Shown here in pieces: positions 16,770-25,508 of a stretch of 64,000 nucleotides of DNA; position 1 is the stretch's first letter; each line of letters begins with the position of its first letter. The stretch spans positions 186,001-250,000 of the forward strand of contig CBDDBU010000023.1 of assembly GCA_965226045.1 (NCBI GenBank), written 5' to 3'. The position numbers and the translations under genes are program-made. The notes beneath the pieces are model-generated. The model was not told the origin of the DNA and ran no database searches. It was given only the letters and a program-made list of their open reading frames with translations. Origin of the DNA: CBDDBU01 sp965226045. GTDB taxonomy: Bacteria > Pseudomonadota > Alphaproteobacteria > VGEJ01.

Positions 16770-18569
16770 ATGCTGCATCTCGTCGGTGAGACCATCGACA
16801 AACACCGCGTTCAATATGGCGTGGAGACTGGCAGACTCGTCCAGATCATGCGGGGCATTTATGTCGCCGCGGAGGACGACGCCGACGCTGTCCTGTTCGA
16901 TCACGCGCTCCGGATCGCCGCCTATCTCTACCCGAACACCTATCTTTGCGGGTCCAGCGCCGAGCGGCTCGCGCCGACGCCGGACAGGCGCCTCTTCCTG
17001 AGCGGCAGACGCAACGCACGCACACGGCTGCGCGATCTGGAAATCGTACAAACGAGCGCCCCTGACGCTCCCGAGACCGAGACCGTTCAAACCGCCGACC
17101 CGATGGGCGACCTCAGGGTCCGGCGGTCGACGCTGCGATTTCGCTACCTGGAATCCTTCCGGCGGCGCAGCGAAGCCGGCGCCGCCATGCCGATCGACAT
17201 GCAAGTCGATATCGCCGCGCGTCTGGTCGAGGCCGCCGGTGGCCAGCGGGAGGCGGTCATCGAGTGTTGGCGATTGGGTGAAGCCAATGGATGGCGAGCG
17301 GAGGCGGCGCGGGCGGAACAGCTCATTGCCACGCCGCTGCGAGAGGCGCCGGCGCCGAGGGCAGCGCTTCATGTCGGATGGCACGGCGAGAAGATCGGTC
17401 TTCTGTCTCATGACGGATCGGCCTGGCGCTGGGAGCCGGCCGCCACCGAAGGCGCAACGCCGGTTCGGGCCGGCCCGCCGGGCCGCCTGCCGCCCTTCAT
17501 CGAGAGCCTGTTACCCGAAGGCTGGCTTGAGCGTGTTTTGAAGCCCAAGTCGGAGCGGGAACGGATTTCCGGAAAGCGCTACATGTCGAACATCGCCGTC
17601 TCCGAGGAGGAGGACGATGTTCAGACTCTCCCGGCGGACGTGCTGGAAGGACGGCTTGAGAGGTTTGCGAAGGAGGGTGCATTCGCCGGCGGCTATGCCG
17701 GGCCCGCGCCTTCATTCGACGAGACGCTGGAAGACCGCATGGCCGGACTGTATGCGGCGGCGGCGACGCCGCGCCTGTCGGGCGTTCAAATCAAGGCGCC
17801 GATGAACCTCTCGCATGACGGCATGCTGCGGCCGGCCCAGGATCAGCGCGCCTTCACGCATATCCTGAAACCATCGCCGGGCGCCGGTTTTGAAGAGCTT
17901 CCCCTGGTCGAAGCAGCATGTCTGGCGGCCGCGCGGGCCTGCGGGTTCGAGACGGCCGCTCACGCGATCGTCACGATGCCGGACGATTTGCCTGCCGCGC
18001 TGTTGGTCGAGCGCTTCGATATCAGGCGAGACCGCAACGACCGTCGCAAGATCGCAATGGAGGACATGGCGTCCGTTCGCGGGATCGCGCCCTCGGACAA
18101 GTACGAAGGTTCCATCGAGCAGGCAGCCCGGGGGCTGCGGGGCGTCTCCAGCGACGCCGAAGCGGATGTCGCGGTGTTGCTTCGCCGCGGCATCTTCGCG
18201 TGGCTCATAGGCGATGGCGATTTTCACTTGAAGAATATGGCTGTCCTGAGGGTTGCGCCGGATGGCGCACAGAATTTCTCGTCCGTGCGGTTCGCACCGG
18301 CCTACGATGCCGTGACGACACGGGTCTTCCCGGGACTTGAACAGGACGATCTGGCGCTTTCGCTGGCGGGCAAGAGGAACCGGCTGTCGTCCGGGGACTT
18401 CGTCAGGGCGGGCGTGACGATGGGCATCGATGCACATCTGGCTCGCGATAGCATCGAATCTCTGTGTGCCCGTCTGAGCGCCCATCTGGAAGGCCTTGAG
18501 CCCGCCTCGAGACGCGTGGGTCGGGCGCTGGAGATCTGGAGGCAGAGAATCGAAACCACTCGCGATTGA
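16770..18569 (+). CDS. AbiEi-like domain fused to HipA-like kinase
   Basis: 599 residues. Residues about 20-95 (VQIMRGIYVAAEDD, ALRIAAYLYPNTYLCGSSAE, RRLFLSGRRN) resemble the AbiEi antitoxin/regulator module. Residues about 200-590 are HipA-like: HVGWHGEKIGLLSHDG (N-subdomain), LSGVQIKAPM (nucleotide-loop region, 336-345), THILKPSP, LLVERFDI, then GDGDFHLKNM (481-490) corresponding to the catalytic D-x-H-x-x-N and AYDAVTT (511-517) to the metal-binding segment. HipA kinases phosphorylate aminoacyl-tRNA synthetases. A separate hipB-like gene is not seen next to it, so regulation may reside in the same chain. Flanked by IS3-b copies. Confidence 0.75.
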   Translation: MLHLVGETIDKHRVQYGVETGRLVQIMRGIYVAAEDDADAVLFDHALRIAAYLYPNTYLCGSSAERLAPTPDRRLFLSGRRNARTRLRDLEIVQTSAPDAPETETVQTADPMGDLRVRRSTLRFRYLESFRRRSEAGAAMPIDMQVDIAARLVEAAGGQREAVIECWRLGEANGWRAEAARAEQLIATPLREAPAPRAALHVGWHGEKIGLLSHDGSAWRWEPAATEGATPVRAGPPGRLPPFIESLLPEGWLERVLKPKSERERISGKRYMSNIAVSEEEDDVQTLPADVLEGRLERFAKEGAFAGGYAGPAPSFDETLEDRMAGLYAAAATPRLSGVQIKAPMNLSHDGMLRPAQDQRAFTHILKPSPGAGFEELPLVEAACLAAARACGFETAAHAIVTMPDDLPAALLVERFDIRRDRNDRRKIAMEDMASVRGIAPSDKYEGSIEQAARGLRGVSSDAEADVAVLLRRGIFAWLIGDGDFHLKNMAVLRVAPDGAQNFSSVRFAPAYDAVTTRVFPGLEQDDLALSLAGKRNRLSSGDFVRAGVTMGIDAHLARDSIESLCARLSAHLEGLEPASRRVGRALEIWRQRIETTRD

Positions 18570-18775
18570 CGAATGTGGCGCACCGGACGATGGCCGAGGA
18601 CCGGTTGCGCGTCATGAACGCTGTCGCGGAGTTCTCCCGCGAGCGGTTGGCAATCGTACGCTGCCGGAAGAGACCGCCGTCCGGGGAGAGGTGCCAGGAG
18701 GCGTTCGACACGGAATTCGATATCGTGGCACGGACGCTGGTCAAACTGCTGAAGGACAGTCCGCCCGGCGATTGA
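18566..18775 (+). CDS. Small hypothetical protein overlapping the hipA-like gene
   Basis: A possible 69-residue frame starting at TTG 18566, overlapping the upstream stop by 4 nt (TTGA). It is charged, with RLRVMNAVAEFSRERLAIVR and a C-terminal helix FDIVARTLVKLLKD. The internal ATG at 18590 gives a shorter alternative. Position and size would fit an accessory gene of the kinase, but no family is recognised and it may be chance. Confidence 0.35.
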   Translation: MTNVAHRTMAEDRLRVMNAVAEFSRERLAIVRCRKRPPSGERCQEAFDTEFDIVARTLVKLLKDSPPGD

Positions 18776-18842
18776 GAGGAGCAGGTGGTCGCCGAAAGCA
18801 GAGGTTGCAGCCGGGGCAAGGGGGTTTTGGCTGGGGGAAGCT

Positions 18843-19101
18843 GAGGGAATGAGAGTCTCGGAAAGTCGCTGGAGCTGAACGTCGGCGCTGAACTGCTGGC
18901 GCTGCTGCGCGGGCCGTGGCGGATGCCGAAGGCGTATCTGCGGGGGCTCACCCAGCGCGAGAAAAGTCAGGAAGGCGTGGACTTCTTTGCCCAGCTGCCG
19001 CCGGGTACGCGACTCTTTGCGTTTCAGTTCAAGGCGCCCAAGGGGCGGCGGGAAAGGGAGCCTTACAGGTTCACCATTCGGCGCCGGCGGCATTGTCAGA
19101 C
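18843..19101 (+). pseudogene. N-terminal fragment of an unrecognised gene cut by IS3-b2
   Basis: Open frame reading LELNVGAELLALLRGPWRMP, then GLTQREKSQEGVDFFAQL and RLFAFQFKAPKGRREREPYR. IS3-b2 interrupts it at GAC (19099-19101). The sequence beyond the IS (20703 on) does not continue the frame recognisably. Function unknown. Confidence 0.45.
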
Positions 19102-19172
19102 CCCTCTCTGCCAACCTCACTGAGACACCGGCCCCCCTTGGAATTACTGTAGGGCGGTGGAGGTGAATACCA

Positions 19173-19661
19173 ATGACCGCAGAGAGAGAATCGATGACAT
19201 TGCAAGAGATGGACGCTCCGGCCCTGGGGGTCGAGGAGCGTCGCGACGAGGCCCCCGGGGCCGGAGCCAGCCACGCGCGGCCAACGCCGGACCCGGAGGT
19301 CGTGGCCAAGCCGAAGAGGCGCAAGTTCACCGCGCAGTATCGACTGCGGATTCTGGAGGAGGCAGAGAGCTGCACGCAGCCCGGCGAGGTGGGCCGGCTG
19401 CTTCGCCGCGAGGGTCTGTACAGCTCCCATCTGACGGAATGGCGCAGGGCGCGGCGTGAGGGGTCGCTTCAAGGCCTGACCCCGAGCAAACGCGGTCGGA
19501 AGCCCGCCGAGCGCAACCCCCTCAGCGCGAAGGTGCACGAGCTCGAGGCGAAAGTGGCTCGGCTGGAGAAGGAGCTGCACACCGCCCATACGATCCTGGA
19601 CGTCCAGGGAAAAGTTGCCGGGCTGCTGGGATTCAGCCTCGAACACGGGAAGGACTGCTGA
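19173..19661 (+). CDS. IS3-b2 OrfA
   Basis: 162 residues, identical in translation to IS3-b1 OrfA as far as compared: helix-turn-helix followed by a coiled coil. It ends overlapping orfB at TGATG with the same upstream GGGAAAAGTT slippage candidate. Confidence 0.88.
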   Translation: MTAERESMTLQEMDAPALGVEERRDEAPGAGASHARPTPDPEVVAKPKRRKFTAQYRLRILEEAESCTQPGEVGRLLRREGLYSSHLTEWRRARREGSLQGLTPSKRGRKPAERNPLSAKVHELEAKVARLEKELHTAHTILDVQGKVAGLLGFSLEHGKDC

Positions 19662-20662
19662 TGGCCGTCCCGCCGCTCGCATCGCAGGTCGGCGTGGCGC
19701 CGGCGTGCCGAGCGCTGGGGGTGCCACGGGCTTCCTTCTACCGTCGTCAGAGGCCCGCTCCCGGGCATCAGCAGCCCCGTCCTACGCCCGCCCGGGCCCT
19801 GCGTGCGTCCGAACGCGCGCACGTCCTCGACGTGCTCGCCAGCCCGCGCTTCGTCGACCGGTCACCGGCCGAGGTCGTCGCGACGCTGCTCGATGAAGGC
19901 CAGTATCTGTGTGCCGAGCGCACGATGTACCGGATCCTGGCCGCGAACCAGCCGGTGCGAGAGCGGCGCAATCAGCGCAGTCATCCCTGCTACACCAAGC
20001 CCGAGCTGGTGGCCACGGGGCCCAACCAGACCTGGTCCTGGGATATCACCCGGCTCCGGGGGCCCAAACGCTGGACGTCCTTCTACCTCTATGTCTTGCT
20101 CGACATCTTCAGCCGCTGCGTCGTGGGCTGGATGGTTGCCGATCGGGAGAACGCCGCGCTCGCCGCGACGCTGATCGAGGAAACCTGTCTCAAGCAAGGC
20201 ATCGAGCCCCAGGTGCTCACCCTGCATTCGGACCGCGGCGCGCCGATGACCAGCAAGTGTACCGCCCAACTCCTCGCCGACCTCGGGGTCACCCGCTCTC
20301 TGAGCCGCCCCCAGGTCAGCGATGACAACCCGTTCTCCGAAGCGCAGTTCAAGACCCTGAAGTATCACCCCGGCTTCCCTGGGCGCTTCGAAGACATTAC
20401 CGCCGCCATCGCCTTCTGCCGGTCGTTCTTCCCCTGGTACAACACCGAGCACCGCCATGCCGGGATCGCGATGCTCACCCCCGATGATGTCCATCATCAC
20501 CGGGCACCGGATGTGCTGGCTCAGCGCGGACGTACCCTGCAAGCCGCCTGGGCCCTTCACCCCGAACGCTTCGTCCACGGCACCCCGAAACCCGCCCCGC
20601 TTCCCGAAGCCGTCTGGATCAACCCACCCGCCACTTCCACAACAGGAGAAACGAGTCAGTAA
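19661..20662 (+). CDS. IS3-b2 OrfB transposase
   Basis: 333-residue DDE integrase-core transposase, differing from the IS3-b1 product at only a few residues (for example MAVPPLASQ for MAVQPLASQ and ALRASER for ALCASER). All catalytic blocks are present, so it is potentially active. Confidence 0.92.
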   Translation: MAVPPLASQVGVAPACRALGVPRASFYRRQRPAPGHQQPRPTPARALRASERAHVLDVLASPRFVDRSPAEVVATLLDEGQYLCAERTMYRILAANQPVRERRNQRSHPCYTKPELVATGPNQTWSWDITRLRGPKRWTSFYLYVLLDIFSRCVVGWMVADRENAALAATLIEETCLKQGIEPQVLTLHSDRGAPMTSKCTAQLLADLGVTRSLSRPQVSDDNPFSEAQFKTLKYHPGFPGRFEDITAAIAFCRSFFPWYNTEHRHAGIAMLTPDDVHHHRAPDVLAQRGRTLQAAWALHPERFVHGTPKPAPLPEAVWINPPATSTTGETSQ

Positions 20663-20743
20663 ATAGAAACCGTCGGTGTCTCAAAGTCGTTGACAGGTTC
20701 CGGACTAACTGGATCGGACCTGTAGACCTACCGTCGAAGGCCC

Positions 20744-21439
20744 TCAGGCTGCGAGTTGACGCCACTCGGCCAAGGCGGCGTCCCGGGCTTGTTTGAAAAT
20801 ATCGCGGCGGTTGAGATGCCGTTGGTGATTGAAGTGGTTGTGAACCGAAGCATGGATTGAGGTAAATTTCTGCAGCGTCCTTTCACTCTTGAACCTTGCC
20901 ATTGCGCGTTCCCGTCGCCGAAAGGGTTGATGTGAGTTTTCGGCCCGGTTGTTTAGCCAACGACCGCGGGTCTGGGCGGTTGCATTGCCGATCACATTCA
21001 TCGCAGCCCGGTATGACGGAAGCCCGTCCGTGACGACCGAAGCCGGCCGGCCATAACGCTTGATCGTGCGTTTCAGAAACCTGAGTGCAGCCCTGCGATC
21101 CCGCCGTTTCGTGGCAAAAACCTCAAGCACTTCGCCTTCGTGGTCAACAGCGCGCCACAAATAGTAGGTCTTCCCGTTGATCCGCACGAACACCTCATCA
21201 AGGTGCCAGCGCCAGTTCGAATAACAATGACGATGAACTCGGCGCTTCCGGATCTCGGCGGCAAACAGCGGACCGAAGCGGTTCCACCAGAACCGTACCG
21301 TCTCGTGGCAGATGTCGATGCCACGCTCGGACAGCAGGTCCTCGACCTGCCGCAGCGACAGCGGGAACCGGACATACATCATCACAGTGAGCCGGATGAT
21401 CTCGGGTGAACTGTTGAAATATCGGAAGGGATTTTGCAT
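20744..21439 (-). CDS. IS6-family transposase (second type)
   Basis: 231 residues, clearly related to but distinct from the IS6 at 11817. N-terminus PFRYFNSSPEIIRLTVMMYV and LRQVEDLLSERGIDICHET. Catalytic blocks WHLDEVFVRINGKTYYLWRA, SVVTDGLPSYRAAM and NNRAENSHQPFRRRERAMAR. It reads opposite to its neighbours and is intact. I could not fix the inverted repeats; the element should span roughly 20703-21470. Confidence 0.92.
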   Translation of the reverse strand: MQNPFRYFNSSPEIIRLTVMMYVRFPLSLRQVEDLLSERGIDICHETVRFWWNRFGPLFAAEIRKRRVHRHCYSNWRWHLDEVFVRINGKTYYLWRAVDHEGEVLEVFATKRRDRRAALRFLKRTIKRYGRPASVVTDGLPSYRAAMNVIGNATAQTRGRWLNNRAENSHQPFRRRERAMARFKSERTLQKFTSIHASVHNHFNHQRHLNRRDIFKQARDAALAEWRQLAA

Positions 21440-21544
21440 TCCTAAACGCTAAGGGACCTCGCCAGGTGGCTCAAGCCGATTTGCTCTGACAACGCCAGCC
21501 AGAGCCTCCGTTAAGAAACAAGCCCAGATGTCCCAAATGTTTTG

Positions 21545-21592
21545 ATGACGGACAGTCAGCGCTCGATCTTGCCCTGGGTTTGCGGGTGTTGA
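21545..21592 (-). pseudogene. Tiny remnant of an IS3/IS481-type integrase
   Basis: The complement encodes QHPQTQGKIER before a stop, matching the (Y/H)HPxTQGKIERWH motif that follows the DDE core of many IS3-family transposases. Nothing else of the gene is seen. Confidence 0.45.
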
Positions 21593-21601
21593 TCGGCGTG
21601 G

Positions 21602-21625
21602 AATATTGATGGAGTGGACGCCTCC
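21602..21625 (+). repeat. 24-bp inverted repeat, left arm
   Basis: Perfectly complementary to 25572-25595. It contains AATATTGATGGAGTGGACGC. The bases just outside each arm (TGTTGATCGGCGTGG on the left, complement of GAAGGCCGTTTGACA on the right) resemble the termini of the IS21 elements in this window. The pair may therefore mark the ends of a lost IS21-like element or of a captured block from 21587 to 25609. Confidence 0.6.
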
Positions 21626-21882
21626 GTTGATGCAAGCATTTCTTTGAACGTCTCGGGGCATGTGGTCAGGTGCGGTCATCTGTCCGGCCTCATGATGCGG
21701 CTGGTTTGACGCCGCAGGCCCGTATGGAGATGTGCAGACCGGGTCCAAGATCAATTTTGCGGGCTTGAAAGCCCCTTGACCCACCGGTGGTTTTCCCGAT
21801 CCCGTCTCGATTGACCGTTCGCCCTTACCCGTCCTCCGACCTGCTCACACCCCCGACGTCATTCCGCGAGGTTGCCGCCGTG

Positions 21883-22662
21883 TCAGGCAGCAGCCGGCGC
21901 GAAACCTCGGTAGGTCTCCTTGCGTGTCATGAGCGCCCAGACGATGCGCGCCATCTTGTTGGCCAGCGCCACCGCGACAAGCATTCGCGGCTTGCGCGCC
22001 AGCATCCTGGCCAGCCAGGGGTCGTTCGTTTCGCCGCGACGAACCGCCGAGCTGACGACAGCCATGGCGCCGATGATCAAGAGGCGCCTGAGGTCGCGCT
22101 GGCCCATCTTCGATATCCTGCCCAGCCTTGGCTTGCCGCCGGTCGTGTGCTGTCGCGGCACGAGGCCCAGCCAGGCAGAGAAGTCGCGGCCGCGCCGAAA
22201 GCTCTCCATCGGCGGCGCGAAGGCCTGAAGCGCCATCGCGTTGATCGGCCCGATCCCTGGGATGGTCATGAGCCGTGCCGCCTGCTCGTCCTGACGCGCG
22301 CAGGCGCGGAGCTCTTTTTCCAATCCGCCGATCTTCGCATCGAGGTCAGCGATCTGACCGAGCAGAACGCCACCCAGCGCGCGGACCGCTCCCGGTAGTC
22401 CCGAACCCGGATCCTCAAGTGCCGATGCCAGCCGACCGACATGAGCCGGTCCCTGCGGCGCGATGACGCCGAACTCTGCCAGGTGGCCACGTAGCGCGTT
22501 GATCGTCTGCGTGCGCTGGCGCACCAGAAGATCGCGCGTGTGGAACAGCATCGCCCTTGCCTGTTGCTCTTCCCCCTTCACCGCCACGAAGCGCATGGTC
22601 GGGCGCTGCGCCGCCTCGCAGATCGCCTCCGCGTCCGCCGCGTCGTTCTTCTGCCGCTTCAC
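21883..22662 (-). pseudogene. IS110-family transposase, C-terminal part
   Basis: From KRQKNDAADAEAICEAAQRP through the central coiled region to the Transposase_20 domain (LMTIPGIGPINAMALQAFAP, FSAWLGLVPRQHTTGGKPRL with its catalytic serine region, DLRRLLIIGAMAVV), ending TYRGFAPAAA. The N-terminal RuvC-like DEDD domain lies at 25255-25508. A serine-recombinase element sits between them. The two halves join in frame across TTCAC. Confidence 0.9.
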
Positions 22663-22697
22663 CAAAAGGGTCACACACTGCCCGTTTTCATGACGCG

Positions 22698-23075
22698 GTG
22701 ACGGTTCATTACCGCTTCCATCCGCTGTCGGGTTGCCGCGTGGCATGCCTTGGACGTCGAAGAGCACGTGGACAGACGATACTGATTGTTCGGCATCCGG
22801 ACCGAACCCAGTTGCATCTTCCTGAGTGGATGACCCGACCGGATGCCGCCCTGCTCGAGGTTCGCGAACTCCCCAGGATCTCCCTGCGGGCGCTTTCCGA
22901 TTTGCGGGATCTCATCGCACCGCTTCTTCTTGCGCGCGACGAAACGCGCACAGGAGAACGTGATGAACCAAAGACCTCGCAAGGCTCCTCAAGGAGAACT
23001 GTTTCCTCTGGAACACCCGTCGGCCCTGCTGACCGGCGAGCGACGGGAGGTGTTGATCCCGCTTTTTTTCGATGA
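22698..23075 (+). CDS. DUF5372-like small protein of the recombinase element
   Basis: Starts at GTG 22698: VTVHYRFHPLSGCRVACLG, then ILIVRHPDRTQLHLPEWMT and ISLRALSDLRDLIAPLLL. The HYRFHPLxGxxxxV and xPxWM pattern resembles the short DUF5372 proteins that accompany serine recombinases in alphaproteobacteria (recall, not search). The frame runs to 23075 and overlaps the next gene by 113 nt, so the real protein may be shorter in function. Role unknown; possibly a recombination directionality or targeting factor. Confidence 0.55.
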   Translation: MTVHYRFHPLSGCRVACLGRRRARGQTILIVRHPDRTQLHLPEWMTRPDAALLEVRELPRISLRALSDLRDLIAPLLLARDETRTGERDEPKTSQGSSRRTVSSGTPVGPADRRATGGVDPAFFR

Positions 23076-23145
23076 TCCTGGCGGCGGCAATGGCAACCGC
23101 GGCCGGGGCGTCAAACAGCCGCACGATCGTGGGAGCCAGCCATGA
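22963..23145 (+). CDS. 60-residue protein upstream of the serine recombinase
   Basis: ATG 22963 preceded by GGAGAACGTG. Begins MNQRPRKAPQGELFPLEHPS and contains LTGERREVLIPLFFDD. The stop overlaps the recombinase ATG by 4 nt (ATGA), indicating translational coupling. A short acidic/proline-rich leader gene in this position recurs, to my recollection, in related three-gene recombinase cassettes. Function unknown. Confidence 0.55.
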   Translation: MNQRPRKAPQGELFPLEHPSALLTGERREVLIPLFFDDPGGGNGNRGRGVKQPHDRGSQP

Positions 23146-25216
23146 CGGGTGACGGAACAAGAATCACTGCCGGCCATCTGGCGCGTGCGGCCTGCGTCTA
23201 CGTGCGACAGTCGACGCCCGGCCAGGTTCGCAACAATCTCGAAAGCAAGCGCCTCCAGTACGCATTGCAGACCCGAGCGAAGGAATTGGGCTGGCACACA
23301 GTCGAGACGATCGACGAAGATCTTGGCCGTTCGGGCGGTGGCGGCGTAGAGAGGCCAGGCTTTCAGAAACTGCTGACTGCGGTCTGCGAAAGCAGGATTG
23401 GCATCGTGCTGTCGGTCGATGCTTCACGTCTCGCCCGAAATGGTCGTGAGTGGCATACGCTTCTCGAATTCTGCGCCGTGGTCGGCTGTCTCCTGGGAGA
23501 TGAGAACAGCATTTACGATCCCGCCTTACCGGACGATCGGCTGTTGCTTGGTATGAAAGGTTCCGTCAGCGAGATGGAAGGTTCGGTCCTGCGTCAGCGA
23601 TCCCACGGCGCCCGCCGGCAGAAGGCCGCGCGTGGCGAATTGTTCCTGAACCTCCCGGCCGGATATGTGAAGGCCGGCCGTGACGCGATCGCGATGGACC
23701 CCGACCAGCGGGTGCGGGATGCTATCCGTCATGTGTTCCGCAAATTCTCCGAGTTGCGCAGCATTCGCCAAGTGTTCCTGTGGTTCCGCCATGAAGGCAT
23801 CGAGCTTCCGTTCCGGTCCCTTTGCACTGGTGTTCACGGATGGCAGGTTGCCTGGAAGCTGCCGGTGTACAACACGGTCCACCAAATCCTGACTAACCCG
23901 ATCTACGCGGGAGCTTATGCCTACGGGCGCAAGAGTCGACGCACGGTCATCGACGACGGACGCAAGCGCGTTGTGCATGAGACTCGACGTAATCCTGAGG
24001 ACTGGAAGGTGTTGATCCGCGACAGCCACGAGGGATATATCGACTGGGACGAATATGAAAGGAACCTCGGCCTGATCGCAGCCAATGAACCAACTTTCAA
24101 GGGGGCGGTGCGCAACGGTGGCGCGCTGCTAACTGGCCTGTTGCGATGCGGGCACTGCACCCACAAGCTCCAAGTCGCCCACTCGGGGAACAGCAGGGTG
24201 GGCCGCTATCTCTGCCAGGGCAGGCGAGCGCAGATTGAGGGCACGACCTGCATTTCCTTCGGCGCGGGGGATGTCGACGAGGCCGCCGCCGCCGCCGTTC
24301 TCCGGGCGGTCCAGCCTCTGGGAGTGGAAGCTGCGCTCCACGCGGTCGAGGACCGCGGAAAGGATGCGTCCGAACGCACCCGGCTAGCGGAGCTCGCGCT
24401 CGAGGACGCTCGGTTCAAGGCGGACCAGGCGCGGGCGCGGTTCGAAGCGGTCGATCCCCGCAACCGCAATGTCATCGGCAACCTGTCACGGGCATGGGAA
24501 GAGCGCCTTGAGCTCGTGGGGGAGCGGGAATGTCAATTGGCCGCGGCTCGTTCGCAACTTCAACATCAGGAGCTGACATCGGGCGAGCGCGCGGCGTATC
24601 TGGCCCTCGGTGCAGATCTGGAGCGGGCCTGGAACCACGAGAACGTGACGACGCCAATGCGCAAGCTGTTCTACGTGCGGTACTTGTGGAGATCATCGTG
24701 ACTGTATCGGCCGACCGGATCGACCTCGTCCTGCATTGGCAGGGCGGTGACCATACCGAGCTCTCGGTACGTAGGCGAAAGAGAGGGCAAACGCGCATAG
24801 CAACGGACGCCGACACCGCCGAGATGATCCGGGAACTGGCCCGGCTCATGCCGGATCGCGCCATCACGGCGTTCCTGAACCGCGCTGGGAAGCGAACCGG
24901 CAAGGGCAACACCTGGACCGAAGTGCGCGTGCGCGCCCTCCGTTCGAACCGCGGCATAGCGGTCTATCGCGAAGGAGAGCGGCAGGAGCGTAACGAATTG
25001 ACGCAGACGGAGGCCGCGGCAAGACTGAATGTCAGTGCCAGGACAATGAACCGGCTGATCCGGCGCGGTGTTGTTCCCGCCCGTCAGGCCTGCAAGGGTG
25101 CGCCGTGGGTGATATCGGCCGATGCGCTCGGTTCTGCGGCGGTTGCTCTGGCTCTGGAGGAAGGAACATTCCCGTCGGCATCGGATCCGGGACAAAAAGT
25201 CTTTCATTTTGAGTAA
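23142..25216 (+). pseudogene. Large serine recombinase, one frameshift
   Basis: The resolvase catalytic domain opens ACVYVRQSTPGQVRNNLESK (nucleophile Ser in RQS). It is followed by GRSGGGG, VLSVDASRLARNGREWHTLL and GSVSEMEGSVLRQRSHGARRQ, then a recombinase domain (PAGYVKAG to NPIYAGAYAYGR) and a zinc-ribbon (LRCGHCTHKLQVAHSG...YLCQG). The first frame stops at 24701. Homologous sequence resumes in the next frame near 24670 (AVLRAVLVEIIVTVSADRID, LVLHWQGGDHTELSVRR) and ends with an HTH-like tail RLNVSARTMNRLIRRGVVPA at 25216. A single-base deletion just before GCTGTTCTACG explains this. The original would be about 690 residues. Confidence 0.85.
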
Positions 25217-25254
25217 CGTAGCGACGTAGCGAGGTGCCTTGGTATGACTGTCGA

Positions 25255-25508
25255 TTCACGAACGGCTTCACGTAGATCGGCGGGACGAACCTCACTTCGT
25301 GGCCGAGCTTCAAAATCTCCCGGCCCCAGTAGTGGGCGCTCGCACAGGCCTCCATCGCCACCACGCATCGCTGCTGCGCGCCGAGAATGTACAGCAGCCT
25401 CTCCCGGCTCACCTTCCTGCGGAACGCGACCGAACCGTCCGCCCGAGCACCGTGAAGTTGAAAGCTGCGCTTCGCCAGATCGATCCCGATGATGTTAACC
25501 TGTTCCAT
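25255..25508 (-). pseudogene. IS110-family transposase, N-terminal part
   Basis: Starts MEQVNIIGIDLAKRSFQLHG: the RuvC-like fold with its first catalytic aspartate in GIDLAK. It runs to CVVAMEACASAHYWGREILK (glutamate) and breaks at VKPFV, where the serine-recombinase element enters. It continues at 21883-22662. Confidence 0.9.

Larger units (their letters stand above)
19102..20702 (+). mobile_element. IS3-family element IS3-b2
   Basis: 1601 bp, same ends and same orientation as IS3-b1, with its own 3-bp repeat GAC (19099-19101, 20703-20705). Only scattered substitutions separate the two copies, for example CCGTCCAG against CCGTCCCG at the orfB start. Confidence 0.92.
22663..25259 (+). mobile_element. 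Serine-recombinase mobile element inside IS110
   Basis: About 2.6 kb lying between two TTCAC repeats (22658-22662 and 25255-25259) in an IS110 transposase gene that would otherwise read VKPFVKRQKNDAADAEA. Cargo in order: a DUF5372-like gene, a 60-codon gene, and a large serine recombinase, all on the plus strand with overlaps. No inverted repeats were found at the edges, as expected for a serine-recombinase element. Compact enough to be a self-mobilising unit, but its recombinase is frameshifted. Confidence 0.75.

Noticed and set aside
12934..20705. Composite transposon built from IS3-b1 and IS3-b2
   Set aside because: Each IS has its own matching 3-bp duplication and the outer flanks (AAC, GAC) do not match each other.
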